From NCBI RefSeq assembly GCF_015711645.1, contig NZ_JABTEX010000004.1, positions 682,001 to 746,000 on the forward strand: a stretch of 64,000 bases of DNA, read 5' to 3'. This DNA is from Planomonospora sp. ID82291 (GTDB lineage: Bacteria > Actinomycetota > Actinomycetes > Streptosporangiales > Streptosporangiaceae). Shown piece after piece: positions 38,944 to 47,678 of this stretch (position 1 is the first letter of the stretch; each line of letters opens with the position of its first letter). The notes under the pieces are model-generated. The model saw nothing but the letters and a program-made list of their open reading frames with translations, was not told where the DNA came from and searched no databases. The position numbers and the translations under genes are program-made.

Positions 38944-39500
38944 CCCCGCCGCGCTCCAGGACCTACGACGAGGTCGCGGTGGGCGACACGCTGGAGGAGC
39001 TGGCGATCCCGCTGACCAGGACCATGATCGTCGCCACCGCGATCGCCACCCGCGACTACCAGGACGTGCACCACGATCCCGCGCTGGCGGTCACCCGGGG
39101 CTCGAAGGACGTCTTCATGAACATCCTGACCACCAACGGCCTGGTCGAACGGTTCGTCACCGCGTGGGCGGGTCCGGCGGCCGTCGTCACGGCCATCCGG
39201 ATCCGGCTCGGCGCGCCGAACCACCCGGGGGACACCATGGTGCTGACCGGTGCCGTCACGGCCAAGGAGGACGGGGACGGCCGGGTCGAGGTGGCCGTCC
39301 GCGGGGACAACGGCCTGGGCGCCCACGTGACGGGCACCGTGGTCGTCCGGCTCCCGCGGGCCGGCGGCTCCTCCGGAGCCGGTACCGCCGGGCGGGACGA
39401 CCGGCCCCCGGAGGAGCGTCCGGTCCCGGAAGGGCGTCCGGCCCCGGACGCCGATCCGCGGGGCGGGGAGCGCCGCTCCGGCGAGGAGGGCTCCGCATGA
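38940..39500 (+). CDS. chsH1: MaoC-like enoyl-CoA hydratase subunit
   Basis: 186 residues. Hot-dog fold with R-D-Y-Q-D-V-H-H-D-P carrying the catalytic Asp/His pair of R-hydratases, V-F-M-N-I-L-T-T-N-G, and P-G-D-T-M. Pairs with ChsH2 to hydrate 3-OPDC-CoA. The last 50 residues are a charged Gly/Arg/Pro-rich tail absent from mycobacterial ChsH1. GTG overlaps fadE28; stop overlaps ltp2. Confidence 0.88.
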   Translation: MTPPRSRTYDEVAVGDTLEELAIPLTRTMIVATAIATRDYQDVHHDPALAVTRGSKDVFMNILTTNGLVERFVTAWAGPAAVVTAIRIRLGAPNHPGDTMVLTGAVTAKEDGDGRVEVAVRGDNGLGAHVTGTVVVRLPRAGGSSGAGTAGRDDRPPEERPVPEGRPAPDADPRGGERRSGEEGSA

Positions 39501-40690
39501 CCCGGCACGATCGTCCCGGGCCGCTCTCCGGCGCCGCCGCGATCGCCGGCATCGGCGCCACCGAGTTCTCCAAGGACTCCGGGCGCAGCGAGCTCCGGCT
39601 GGCCTGCGAGGCGGTGCTGGCGGCCGTCGCCGACGCCGGGCTGCAGCCGTCCGACGTCGACGGGCTGGTGACGTTCACCGCCGACACCAACTCCGAGATC
39701 CACGTCGCCCGCAGCACCGGCATCGGCGAGCTGCGGTTCTTCTCGCGCGTCGGATACGGCGGCGGGGCCGCCTGCGGCACCGTGCAGCAGGCCGCGATGG
39801 CCGTCGCCGCCGGCGTCGCCGACGTCGTCGTCTGCTACCGCGCCTTCAACGAGCGCTCCGGCGTGCGCTACGGCCTCGGCCAGGCGGACCGGCCGACGGA
39901 CACCGGCGCCGACGGCGCGGCCTACTCCTGGATGACCCCGTTCGGCCTGTCCACCCCCGCCCAGTGGGTCGCGATGTTCGCCCGCCGCTACATGCACGAG
40001 TACGGCGCTACCAGCGAGGACTTCGGCCGGGTCGCCGTGGTGGACCGGCGGCACGCGGCGACCAACCCGGCCGCCTGGTTCCACGGGCGGCCGATCACCC
40101 TCGCCGACCACCAGGCCTCCCGCTGGATCGCCGAGCCGCTGCGCCTGCTGGACTGCTGCCAGGAGACCGACGGCGGCCAGGCACTGGTCGTCGTCTCCGC
40201 CGAGCGGGCCCGCGACCTGCCGCACCCGCCCGCGGTCGTCCGCGCCGCGGCGCAGGGCTCGGGAGCCGACCAGCACATGATGACCAGCTACTACCGGCCG
40301 TCGATCACCGGCATCCCGGAGCTGGGGCTGGTCGGCCGGGAGCTGTACGCGCAGAGCGGCCTGCGCCCGGACGACGTCGGCGCGGCGGTCCTCTACGACC
40401 ACTTCACCCCGCTGGTGCTCCCGCAGTTGGAGGAGCTCGGCTTCTGCGCTCGGGGGGAGGCCCGGCACTTCATCGCCGACGGGCACCTGGAACTCGGCGG
40501 GCGGCTGCCCTGCAACACCCACGGCGGCCAGCTCGGCGAGGCGTACCTGCACGGCATGAACGGCATCGCCGAGGCCGTGCGCCTGGTCCGCGGCACCTCG
40601 GTCAACCAGCCCGGCGCTCCCGGCGACGTGATCGTCACCGCGGGCACGGGCGTGCCCACCAGCGGGCTCATCCTGGGCCCGGACGCGTGA
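39497..40690 (+). CDS. ltp2: Thiolase-fold retro-aldolase for the last side-chain step
   Basis: 397 residues, SCP2-thiolase-like. I-A-G-I-G-A-T-E-F-S-K-D-S-G-R-S N-terminus, Y-G-G-G-A-A-C-G-T, A-V-L-Y-D-H-F-T-P, P-C-N-T-H-G-G-Q-L-G-E-A-Y-L-H-G-M. Ltp2 with the ChsH2 DUF35 domain cleaves 17-hydroxy-3-OPC-CoA to androstenedione and propionyl-CoA. Ends the fadE29-chsH2-fadE28-chsH1 operon. Its last codons and stop are part of a 29-bp triplication. Confidence 0.9.
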   Translation: MTRHDRPGPLSGAAAIAGIGATEFSKDSGRSELRLACEAVLAAVADAGLQPSDVDGLVTFTADTNSEIHVARSTGIGELRFFSRVGYGGGAACGTVQQAAMAVAAGVADVVVCYRAFNERSGVRYGLGQADRPTDTGADGAAYSWMTPFGLSTPAQWVAMFARRYMHEYGATSEDFGRVAVVDRRHAATNPAAWFHGRPITLADHQASRWIAEPLRLLDCCQETDGGQALVVVSAERARDLPHPPAVVRAAAQGSGADQHMMTSYYRPSITGIPELGLVGRELYAQSGLRPDDVGAAVLYDHFTPLVLPQLEELGFCARGEARHFIADGHLELGGRLPCNTHGGQLGEAYLHGMNGIAEAVRLVRGTSVNQPGAPGDVIVTAGTGVPTSGLILGPDA

Positions 40691-40747
40691 GCGGGCTCAT
40701 CCTGGGCCCGGACGCGTGAGCGGGCTCATCCTGGGCCCGGACGCGTG
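40661..40747 (+). repeat. 29-bp triplication at the ltp2 3' end
   Basis: Three perfect tandem copies (40661, 40690, 40719) of a 29-bp unit starting AGCGGGCTCATCCTGGGCCC. The first contains the last codons and stop of ltp2, so two more pseudo-ends follow. Confidence 0.97.
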
Positions 40748-40773
40748 AGCGGGGCGGCCACCGCCGGCGATGG

Positions 40774-41214
40774 TCACTCTCGCCGGTGGTGCGCGAGCAG
40801 CCGGGCGAGCAGGAGGGTCAGGGTCTGCCTGTCCTCGGCCTGGAGCGGTTCGAGCAGCGCGTCCTGCGCCCTGTCGAGCGCGTGGTCCATGCGCCGCAGC
40901 TGCCGGGCGCCCGCCGCGGTGAGGGTCACCAGGTTGCGCCTGCGGTCGTCCGGGTCCGGCGTCCGCTCGACGAACCCCCGCTCGGCCAGTTCGTTGATCG
41001 CCGCCACGACGTCGCTGCGGTCCATGTTGCCCCGGCGGCCGAGTTCGGCCTGGCTGGCCGCTCCGAACTCGTCCAGCGCGGCCAGGATGCGGTAGTGGTA
41101 CCCGCGCGCCCCCACCTCGCCGAAGCCGTCGGACGCCAGCCGGTGGGCGTGCACCGCCAGCTGGGTGAGCAGCCAGCTCGGCTTCGCGGCCAGGCGCGCG
41201 GGTGTCTCTTCCAC
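40774..41214 (-). CDS. MarR-family regulator
   Basis: 146 residues from the GTG at 41214 (AGGGTGG six bases upstream). MarR fold: [37 protein letters not shown] and the wing [14 protein letters not shown] at 41223 is an alternative. Divergent from the epoxide hydrolase, with CCAACGTTGG palindromes between them, so probably controls both. Confidence 0.88.
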   Translation of the reverse strand: MEETPARLAAKPSWLLTQLAVHAHRLASDGFGEVGARGYHYRILAALDEFGAASQAELGRRGNMDRSDVVAAINELAERGFVERTPDPDDRRRNLVTLTAAGARQLRRMDHALDRAQDALLEPLQAEDRQTLTLLLARLLAHHRRE

Positions 41215-41232
41215 GGCGACCACCCTACATCG

Positions 41233-41295
41233 TTGGCGCGGCCAATTAATCTGTGTACAGTTGGCTCCACCAACGTTGGGAAGGCCAACGTTGGC
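41233..41295. promoter_or_regulatory. CCAACGTTGG operators between marR and epoxide hydrolase
   Basis: TTGGC-GCG-GCCAA (41233-41245), CCAACGTTGG (41270-41279) and GCCAACGTTGGC (41284-41295). The last two have centres 15 bp apart. GCCAA half-sites are repeated around them. Confidence 0.7.
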
Positions 41296-41329
41296 GACGC
41301 CAATGAGTGAATCCCCTGGAGTGAAGACC

Positions 41330-42466
41330 ATGATCGAGCCGTTCCGCATCGACGTCCCCCAGGCCGACCTCGACGACCTGAGGGACCGGCTCTCCCGCAC
41401 CCGCTGGCCCAACGAGGTCGCCGACGCCGGGTGGGACTACGGCTTCCCGCTGGCGCGGCTCAAGGAGCTGGCCGAGTACTGGCGCACCGGCTACGACTGG
41501 CGTGCGCACGAGGCCGAACTCAACAGGCTTCCGCACTTCACCACCGAGATCGACGGCCAGAACATCCACTTCGTCCACGTCCGCTCCCCGCGGCCGGACG
41601 CGCTCGCGCTGATCCTCACGCACGGCTGGCCCGGTTCGTTCCTGGAGTTCCTCGACGTGATCGAGCCGCTGTCGCGCGACTTCCACCTGGTGATCCCGTC
41701 CATCCCGGGCTTCGGCTTCTCCGGGCCGACCCGCGAGCGCGGCTGGGACGTCGTCCGGGTCGCGCGGGCCTGGGCCGAACTGATGCGCCGGCTCGGGTAC
41801 GAGCGCTACGGCGCGCAGGGCGGCGACTTCGGCGCGGGCATCTCGACGGCGCTCGGCGGGGTCGCGCCCGAGCAGGTCGTCGGGGTGCACATCAACTACC
41901 TGCCGACCCGGCCGGTCCCGGACTCCGGCATCGAACTGTCCGAGACGGACGAAGCCCGGCTGGACAAGATCCGGCGGTTGATGGCGAACCGCCCGCCGTA
42001 CCAGGCTCTGCAGTCCACCACCCCGCAGACCATCGGCTACGCGCTGACCGACTCGCCGGTCGGCCAGCTGGCCTGGATCGCCGAGCGCTTCGCGCAGTGG
42101 ACGGACCCGCGCTCGCCGATCAGCGACGAACGGATGCTCACCGACATCTCGCTGTACTGGCTGACCGCCACCGCGGCCTCCTCGGCGCGGCTGTCGCGTG
42201 AGACGCCGCGGGGGGCCGAGCCGTGCCCGGTGCCGGTCGGCGTGGCGGTGTTCGCGCACGACATCACGCAGTCGGTGCGACCGCTGGCCGAGCGGCTGTA
42301 CGACATCAGGCACTGGTCGGAGTTCGACCGCGGCGGCCACTTCGCCGCGATGGAGGTGCCGGAGCTGCTCGCCGAGGACGTCCGGGAGTTCTTCCTCACC
42401 CGTACGGCCCGTACGGAAGCCGGGAGCGCGAAAACCGATGGACGGGCCGCCCCGGCGCTGGAATAG
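41330..42466 (+). CDS. Epoxide hydrolase (EHN-type alpha/beta hydrolase)
   Basis: 378 residues. Begins with the EHN N-terminal domain ([19 protein letters not shown]), oxyanion H-G-W-P-G-S, nucleophile Asp166 in G-G-D-F-G-A, and G-G-H-F-A-A-M-E with the general-base His. Opens epoxides to diols in the cytosol. ATG 41330 is chosen because it starts the family-typical sequence and has GGAG upstream; an ATG at 41303 lies in the operator region. Confidence 0.9.
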   Translation: MIEPFRIDVPQADLDDLRDRLSRTRWPNEVADAGWDYGFPLARLKELAEYWRTGYDWRAHEAELNRLPHFTTEIDGQNIHFVHVRSPRPDALALILTHGWPGSFLEFLDVIEPLSRDFHLVIPSIPGFGFSGPTRERGWDVVRVARAWAELMRRLGYERYGAQGGDFGAGISTALGGVAPEQVVGVHINYLPTRPVPDSGIELSETDEARLDKIRRLMANRPPYQALQSTTPQTIGYALTDSPVGQLAWIAERFAQWTDPRSPISDERMLTDISLYWLTATAASSARLSRETPRGAEPCPVPVGVAVFAHDITQSVRPLAERLYDIRHWSEFDRGGHFAAMEVPELLAEDVREFFLTRTARTEAGSAKTDGRAAPALE

Positions 42467-42474
42467 TCCCCGCT

Positions 42475-43713
42475 GTGACCGCCTCCTCCCCTCCCCCCTT
42501 CCGGCCCGTCGCGCTGGCCGGCGGCCTCACCCTGCGGGAGGCGCGCCCGGCGGACCGCGAGCAGATCGGCGCGCTCCTCGCCGAACGGGGCGAACCCGTC
42601 GACGCCCTCGACCACCGCCTGGTCGTGACGGACCCCGACGCCGGCTGGCCGTCCTGCGCCGTGGTCGTCGACGGCGACCGGGTCGTCTCCACCGCGACGC
42701 TCCTCGACGAGGAGCTGCGCATCGGCGGCGTCCGCCTGCCCGCGGGCCAGGTCGAACTGGTCGCCACCGACCGCGGATACGAAGGACGCGGACTGGTCCG
42801 GGCGCTCATGCGATGGGCCCACGACCGCTCCGCCGCCCGCGGCCACGTCGTTCAGATCATGATCGGGATCCCGTACTTCTACCGGCTGTTCGGCTACGAG
42901 TACGCCATCGACATACCGCCGGCCATGACCGTGCACACCCCGCCGCCCGGCGGGGAGGCGTCCGCGCTCCGCGCCGCCCGCCCCGCCGACGTCCCCGCCA
43001 TGACGGCCCTGCAGGAGGCGGCGCAGCAGCGGTTCGACGTGGCGCTGCCGCATTCGGCGGCCTGCTGGCGGTGGCTGCTGGCCCATGAGGCGAGCAGCAC
43101 CTGGGTGGTCGAACGCGCAGGCGCCGTCGTCGCCACCGGGCGCACCACGCCCCCCGGCGACGAGGTCGTCCTGGCCGAGGGCGCCGCGCTGGACGAGGCG
43201 GCGGCACGGGAGCTGCTCCGCGGCGTCACCGCCCTGGCGCCCGGGGGCCGGGTGCGAGCCGTCCACCGGGCCGGCACCGTGACCGCCGCCGCCTGGCGGG
43301 AGTTCCTCACCTGCGAACCGCGTGAGCAGGCGGAGCAGTACTACGTCCGCATCCCGGACGCCGCGGCGCTGCTCGACCGGCTGCGGCCGCTGCTCTGGCA
43401 GCGCCTCACCGCGGCAGGGGCGGAGCGCCCCGGCCGCGACATCGTCATCTCCACCTTCGGCGCCCACCACCGGATCCCGGTCCGCGCCGACGGCCTCGGC
43501 GAGGTCGTCACCGGCGGTGCGATGCAGGGGCCCGGAGCCGTGGGGGGCGCCGGGGTGGCGCCCGACCACCTGCCCGCCCTGCTGTTCGGCCCGCGGGGCA
43601 TCGAAGGGCTGAGCCGGATCCGCCCCGACGTCTACACCGGGGAGAAGGAGCTGTTCCAGGTGCTCTTCCCCCCGCTCACCGCGGACGTGCTCAGCTACTA
43701 CCTGCCGTACTAG
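42475..43713 (+). CDS. Eis-like GNAT N-acetyltransferase
   Basis: 412 residues. N-terminal GNAT domain with V-A-T-D-R-G-Y-E-G-R-G-L-V-R-A-L (acetyl-CoA loop) and G-I-P-Y-F-Y-R-L-F-G-Y-E; central GNAT-like region and a C-terminal SCP-like domain ending at Tyr-Leu-Pro-Tyr, as in the Eis family where the C-terminal carboxylate acts in catalysis. Eis proteins acetylate aminoglycosides or protein lysines. GTG start, 8 bp after the epoxide hydrolase stop, so possibly co-transcribed. Confidence 0.78.
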   Translation: MTASSPPPFRPVALAGGLTLREARPADREQIGALLAERGEPVDALDHRLVVTDPDAGWPSCAVVVDGDRVVSTATLLDEELRIGGVRLPAGQVELVATDRGYEGRGLVRALMRWAHDRSAARGHVVQIMIGIPYFYRLFGYEYAIDIPPAMTVHTPPPGGEASALRAARPADVPAMTALQEAAQQRFDVALPHSAACWRWLLAHEASSTWVVERAGAVVATGRTTPPGDEVVLAEGAALDEAAARELLRGVTALAPGGRVRAVHRAGTVTAAAWREFLTCEPREQAEQYYVRIPDAAALLDRLRPLLWQRLTAAGAERPGRDIVISTFGAHHRIPVRADGLGEVVTGGAMQGPGAVGGAGVAPDHLPALLFGPRGIEGLSRIRPDVYTGEKELFQVLFPPLTADVLSYYLPY

Positions 43714-43761
43714 CCGGCGGTCCGTCGACCTGGAGCCCGACTTCTCCGAGTCCTGAGAGAC

Positions 43762-44157
43762 TCAGATCCTCTTCTGGGCGTACGCGTACATGGCATCTCC
43801 CAGGAAATCGACCATCTCGGGATGGTAGGAATTGTGGAATTCCTTCATGGCGGAGTCCTCCGAATAGAGGAGCGCCATGCCGATATAGGCATTCCTGGTC
43901 GGGACGTAGAAGCGGGAGGCTATCGCGAAGTGCCTCTCGATGAACGACTGGATGCGGTCATCCGCCGGTTGCGCCCCCTCTAGGCGGCTCGCCAGCTCAC
44001 TATAGAGATCATGCCAGTCCTTGTGGACTTGATCCTTGTCGACATGGGCCCAGCCGCCGGTGGCCGACAGGCTCCGCTCCTGCTCCTCGGCCAGGGATCT
44101 CCGGCAGAGATCCGCATACTGTTCGTCCATGTCCTTGATGCCTGTCAATTTATTCAC
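43762..44157 (-). CDS. Stand-alone TipAS-like drug-recognition domain
   Basis: 131 residues from the GTG at 44157 (GGAAAGG upstream); a TTG at 44202 would add 15. Helical, with D-W-H-D-L-Y-S-E-L-A, I-Q-S-F-I-E-R-H-F and S-Y-H-P-E-M-V-D-F-L-G-D-A-M-Y-A-Y-A, resembling the thiopeptide-binding domain of TipA. No MerR DNA-binding domain precedes it. GC is near 53%, about 20 points below its neighbours, so it was probably acquired. Could sequester peptide antibiotics as TipAS does. Confidence 0.7.
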   Translation of the reverse strand: MNKLTGIKDMDEQYADLCRRSLAEEQERSLSATGGWAHVDKDQVHKDWHDLYSELASRLEGAQPADDRIQSFIERHFAIASRFYVPTRNAYIGMALLYSEDSAMKEFHNSYHPEMVDFLGDAMYAYAQKRI

Positions 44158-44297
44158 GCCTTTCCGGCGAAAGAATTCCTGGAGTGGCTGCCGGATCGCC
44201 AACGATGATCGGCCACCGGGCCATGACGAACCATGGCATGCCGAAACCAGGTTGACAAACGGTTTACCAGCGCGGGAGGGGACGGTGGGCGGCCCCC

Positions 44298-44576
44298 GGC
44301 GCTGCGTCGCTCAAAGCACGCGGACGGCTCGTCGGGCTGGACCCGGACCCGGCGGCGCTCGCGCGGGCCCGGCGGCGCACCGACATCGAGTGGGTGCGGG
44401 GCACGGCCGCCGAGGCGTCCTGGGACCGGGAGTTCGACCTGGCGACGATGGTCAGCCACGCGTTCCAGTGCCTGGTGGGCGACGACGAACGGCGCGCCTC
44501 CCTCACCGCGATCCGGGCGGCGGGCCCCGTCACCGGCGGCAGCCGTGAGATCGTCACCCTCGCGCGCCGCATCTGA
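44298..44576 (+). pseudogene. SAM-dependent methyltransferase remnant
   Basis: Open frame from 44256 to the stop at 44574 without a good start. It reads like the centre of a class I methyltransferase: L-V-G-L-D-P-D-P-A-A-L-A-R-A-R (motif I end and acidic loop), then F-D-L-A-T-M-V-S-H-A-F-Q-C-L. The Gly-rich SAM loop before it and the last strands after it are gone. Only about 90 residues remain. Confidence 0.6.
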
Positions 44577-44594
44577 GCTCCGCCCCGGGGTCGT

Positions 44595-45494
44595 TCAGGT
44601 CGCCCGGGGGCGGGTCACGACGTAGCGGGCGGGGAACTCGCCGCCGCCGTGCACCGCGATGTCCGCGCCGGTGACGTAGGACGACAGGCCGCTCGCCAGG
44701 TAGAGGCAGGCGCCCGCCACGTCGCCGGGTGCCGCCATCCGGCCCATCGGGATCACCTCCGCGACCGCGGCGCCGCCGTCCTCGCCGTACGCCTGCGCCG
44801 CGGCCTCGGTGCGGACGAGACCGGTGGTGATGTGGTTGACCCGGACCTTCGGCGACCATTCGAGCGCCAGCGCCCGGGTGAGCGCCAGCAGTCCCGCCTT
44901 GGCGGCGGAGTAGGCGGCGATGCCCGGCTGCGGGTCGTGGGCGGCGACGCTGCCGATGTTGACGATCGCACCCCCGTTCTCCTGACCCTGCATGATCCGG
45001 TTGGCCGGCTGCGCCACGTGGAACGGGGCGAGCAGGTTCAGGTCCACGACCCTGGCGACGAAGCGCGGCGAGACCGTCGCCGCGTCCGCCGACGGCGAGC
45101 CCCCGGCGTTGTTGACGAGCACGTCGAGCCGGCCGAGCAGGTCCGCCGTACGCTCCACCAGCTCCGCGGCCGCCGCGGCGTCCCGGACGTCGGCGGCGAG
45201 GAAACGGGCGGTCCGGCCGCCCGCGCCGGGCGGGGCCGCCGGCTCGGTGCGCCCGCAGACGACCACCTCGGCCCCGGCCGCGAGGAACGCCTCCGCGATC
45301 GCGGACCCGATGCCCCTGGTCCCGCCGGTGACCAGCACCGCCCGGCCGGTGAAGTCCATCGCCGTGCCCGCAGTGCCCGCCACAGTGCCCGCCACAGTGC
45401 CCGCCACAGTGCCCGCCGCAGTGCCCGCCGCAGTGCCCGCCGCAGTGCCCGCCGCAGTGCCCGCCGCAGTGTTCATCGCCGTGTTCGTCGCCAT
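44595..45494 (-). CDS. SDR-family oxidoreductase with repeat N-terminus
   Basis: 299 residues. From residue 46 a normal SDR: V-L-V-T-G-G-T-R-G-I-G, V-N-N-A-G-G, Y-S-A-A-K, and a C-terminus like 3-oxoacyl reductases. The first 45 residues are Thr-Ala-Ala-Gly repeats from eight 12-bp units. A ribosome site (GGGAGGG) exists only upstream of 45494, so the repeat is probably translated; the ATG at 45359 would give a standard length but lacks one. Divergent from fadD3 and sharing its box, so probably a steroid dehydrogenase. Confidence 0.8.
   Translation of the reverse strand: MATNTAMNTAAGTAAGTAAGTAAGTAAGTVAGTVAGTVAGTAGTAMDFTGRAVLVTGGTRGIGSAIAEAFLAAGAEVVVCGRTEPAAPPGAGGRTARFLAADVRDAAAAAELVERTADLLGRLDVLVNNAGGSPSADAATVSPRFVARVVDLNLLAPFHVAQPANRIMQGQENGGAIVNIGSVAAHDPQPGIAAYSAAKAGLLALTRALALEWSPKVRVNHITTGLVRTEAAAQAYGEDGGAAVAEVIPMGRMAAPGDVAGACLYLASGLSSYVTGADIAVHGGGEFPARYVVTRPRAT
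45373..45468 (-). repeat. 12-bp minisatellite in SDR N-terminus
   Basis: Three copies of GTGCCCGCCACA then five of GTGCCCGCCGCA (+ strand), preceded by a 9-bp partial copy at 45364. Confidence 0.97.
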
Positions 45495-45573
45495 GCCCGT
45501 CGCGTCCCTCCCGAGAGCGGCCCTTCCGGTCCCGGGGAGGGTACGGCCGCGCGCCGGGGGACCGGGCGGCGCG

Positions 45574-45588
45574 TACCGGTCACCGGGA
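45574..45588. promoter_or_regulatory. TCCC-N7-GGGA box between SDR and fadD3
   Basis: TACCGGTCACCGGGA. TACCCT on the - strand (45538-45543) for the SDR and CACCAT on the + strand (45619-45624) for fadD3 each lie exactly 30 bp from the box. Confidence 0.65.
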
Positions 45589-45706
45589 CGGCCGCCCGCA
45601 CGTCCGGGGGCCGGGCGGCACCATGGGCCCCACGAACCGCTCTCCGGCGGATCCGGGCGGAGGCGGACGGACTCCGGCGGACTTCCGCGGAAGGAGGGGG
45701 AGGCCC

Positions 45707-47410
45707 ATGAACGAGAACGGCGCACTGACCATCCCGCGCGTCCTGGACCGCGCCGCGCGCGACTTCCCGGAGACCGAGGCCGTGGTGGACGGACCGGTCC
45801 GGGTGACGTACCGGGAGCTGCGCGACCGGGTCCGCGGAGCGGTCCGGGCCTTCGCCGCGTCCGGCGTCGGGCGGGGGGACCGGATCGCCGTCTGGGCGCC
45901 GAACAGCCTGGAGTGGATCGTGACCGCGCTGGGCGCGGTGGGCGCCGGGGCGGTCCTGGTCCCGGTCAACACCCGCTACAAGGGCGAGGAGGCGCGGTGG
46001 GTGCTGGCCCGGAGCCGGGCGCGGGCGCTCTTCGTCGAGGACGGCTTCCTCGGCAACGACTACCTGGCCATGCTCGGCGCGGAGGCCGGGAAGGGACGCG
46101 CGCGCCCCGACGCCGCGGGCGGGAACGGGGCATGGGACGGAGGCGGAGCCGGGGGCGGGAACGGAGCCGGGGGCGGTCGGCCGATTCCGGAGCTGCCGGA
46201 TCTCGCCGCCGTGGTCGCGTTCGACCGCGAGGACCGGCCCGGGACCGCGAGCTGGGAGGCGTTCCTGGCCGCGGGGGCCTCCGTCCCGGAGGAGGACGCG
46301 GCGGCCCGGATGGCGTCGGTGGCCCCCGGGGACGTCGCGGACGCGCTCTTCACCTCCGGCACGACGGGCAGGCCCAAGGGGGTCATGTGCACCCACGGCC
46401 AGAACGTCCGGACCTACGAGGCGTGGTGCGGCCGGACCGGGTTGTCCGCGGGGGACCGGTACCTCATCGTCAATCCCTTCTTCCACTGCTTCGGCTACAA
46501 GGCGGGCGTGCTGGCCTGCCTGCTGCGAGGGGCGACGATGGTGCTCCAACCGGTGTTCGAGCCCGGCGAGACGATGCGGCTGGTCGAGGCCGAGCGGATC
46601 ACCGTCCTGCCCGGACCGCCGACGGTCTACACGACGATGCTGGACGCGCCGGAGCGCTCCCGGTACGACCTGTCCTCGCTCCGGCTCGCGGTGACCGGCG
46701 CCGCGACGGTCCCGGTCGCGCTGGTCGCGCGCCTGCGGGCCGAGCTCTTCCCGCAGGTCGTCACGGCGTACGGGCTCACCGAGTCGTGCGGCACGGTCAC
46801 CTCCTGCTCCCTCGGCGACGACGACGCGACCGTGGCCGGCACCTCCGGCCGCCCCATCGAGGGCGTGGAGGTGAAGGTGGCCGACGGCGGGGGCCGGCCG
46901 GTCCCGGCGGGGGAGGACGGCGAGATCCTCGTCCGGGGGCACAACGTGATGCTCGGCTACCTCGACGACCCCGGGGCGACCGCGGAGGCGGTCCGGGACG
47001 GCTGGCTGGTGACCGGCGACCGGGGCCGCCTCGACGCGCGCGGCAACCTGACGGTCACCGGCCGGTCGAAGGACATGTTCACGGTCGGCGGGTTCAACGT
47101 CTATCCGGCCGAGGTCGAGCAGGTCCTCGCCCGGCACGGGGCGGTCGCCGAAGCGGCCGTGGTGGGCGTCCCCGACGCGCGGCTGGGCGAGGTCGGCCGC
47201 GCCTACGTGGTGCTCCGGCCCGGCGCCGCCGTCTCCCCGGAGGAGCTCGTCGCGCACTGCCGGGCGGCGCTGGCGAACTTCAAGGCGCCCCGGGAGGTGC
47301 GCGTCGTCGACGGCCTCCCGCGCAACGCGGCGGGCAAGGTGCAGAAGGACGCGCTCCTCGACGACCCGACGCCTCGGCGCAACGGGCCGCCGCCGGCCGC
47401 CTCGGCGTGA
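45707..47410 (+). CDS. fadD3: HIP-CoA synthetase
   Basis: 567 residues, ANL ligase. L-F-T-S-G-T-T-G-R-P-K-G-V P-loop, [48 protein letters not shown] and P-R-N-A-A-G-K with the catalytic Lys. These segments match mycobacterial FadD3, which activates HIP to start ring C/D degradation. An Asn/Gly/Ala repeat insert is present near residue 145. AAGGAGG lies upstream of the ATG. In mycobacteria this gene is in the KstR2 regulon, but here it carries the TCCC-N7-GGGA box. Confidence 0.9.
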   Translation: MNENGALTIPRVLDRAARDFPETEAVVDGPVRVTYRELRDRVRGAVRAFAASGVGRGDRIAVWAPNSLEWIVTALGAVGAGAVLVPVNTRYKGEEARWVLARSRARALFVEDGFLGNDYLAMLGAEAGKGRARPDAAGGNGAWDGGGAGGGNGAGGGRPIPELPDLAAVVAFDREDRPGTASWEAFLAAGASVPEEDAAARMASVAPGDVADALFTSGTTGRPKGVMCTHGQNVRTYEAWCGRTGLSAGDRYLIVNPFFHCFGYKAGVLACLLRGATMVLQPVFEPGETMRLVEAERITVLPGPPTVYTTMLDAPERSRYDLSSLRLAVTGAATVPVALVARLRAELFPQVVTAYGLTESCGTVTSCSLGDDDATVAGTSGRPIEGVEVKVADGGGRPVPAGEDGEILVRGHNVMLGYLDDPGATAEAVRDGWLVTGDRGRLDARGNLTVTGRSKDMFTVGGFNVYPAEVEQVLARHGAVAEAAVVGVPDARLGEVGRAYVVLRPGAAVSPEELVAHCRAALANFKAPREVRVVDGLPRNAAGKVQKDALLDDPTPRRNGPPPAASA

Positions 47411-47439
47411 CCGAGCCGCCGGTGATCCGCCACGTGGCG

Positions 47440-47678
47440 TTCGCGCCCTACGCCTCCCCTGAGCGCTTCCTGTGCCCGGGCGCCTCTCCCCAGGGCCCGG
47501 GCACAGGAAGCGCGGCCTGCGGAGCACAGCGGAACCGCAGGAGGAAACGGTGCCGGCGTTCGTGATCGGTGCCGCCGGACGATTGTGCCGGACCGGCCCG
47601 ACGGGGCGCGTCCTGCGTCCGGTTGAAAGGCGGCCTGCGACTTCCGCGGTATACGGCTACCGCGGAAGTCGCAGGCGC
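47440..47678 (+). repeat. 239-bp double-hairpin element, copy 1
   Basis: About 97% identical to 52050-52288 in the same orientation. Left hairpin: 18-bp arms GCGCTTCCTGTGCCCGGG (47463-47480) and complement (47496-47513). Right hairpin: 19-bp arms at 47633-47651 and 47658-47676 around a 6-base loop. Between them AGGAGG (47539) precedes GTG 47550, reading Val-Pro-Ala-Phe-Val-Ile-Gly-Ala-Ala-Gly-Arg-Leu, like the cofactor-binding start of an NmrA-type protein. The right edge coincides with the truncation of the adjacent NmrA gene. Confidence 0.85.

Noticed and set aside
40661-40747. CRISPR-like array
   Set aside because: The three 29-bp copies abut with no spacers and include the ltp2 stop; it is a tandem duplication.
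44233-44576. Complete methyltransferase gene
   Set aside because: No usable start, SAM-binding loop missing and C-terminal half absent; listed as a pseudogene.
47463-47513. Rho-independent terminator of fadD3
   Set aside because: The hairpin is strong but no T-run follows, and the same structure recurs in the second element copy far from fadD3, so it belongs to the element.
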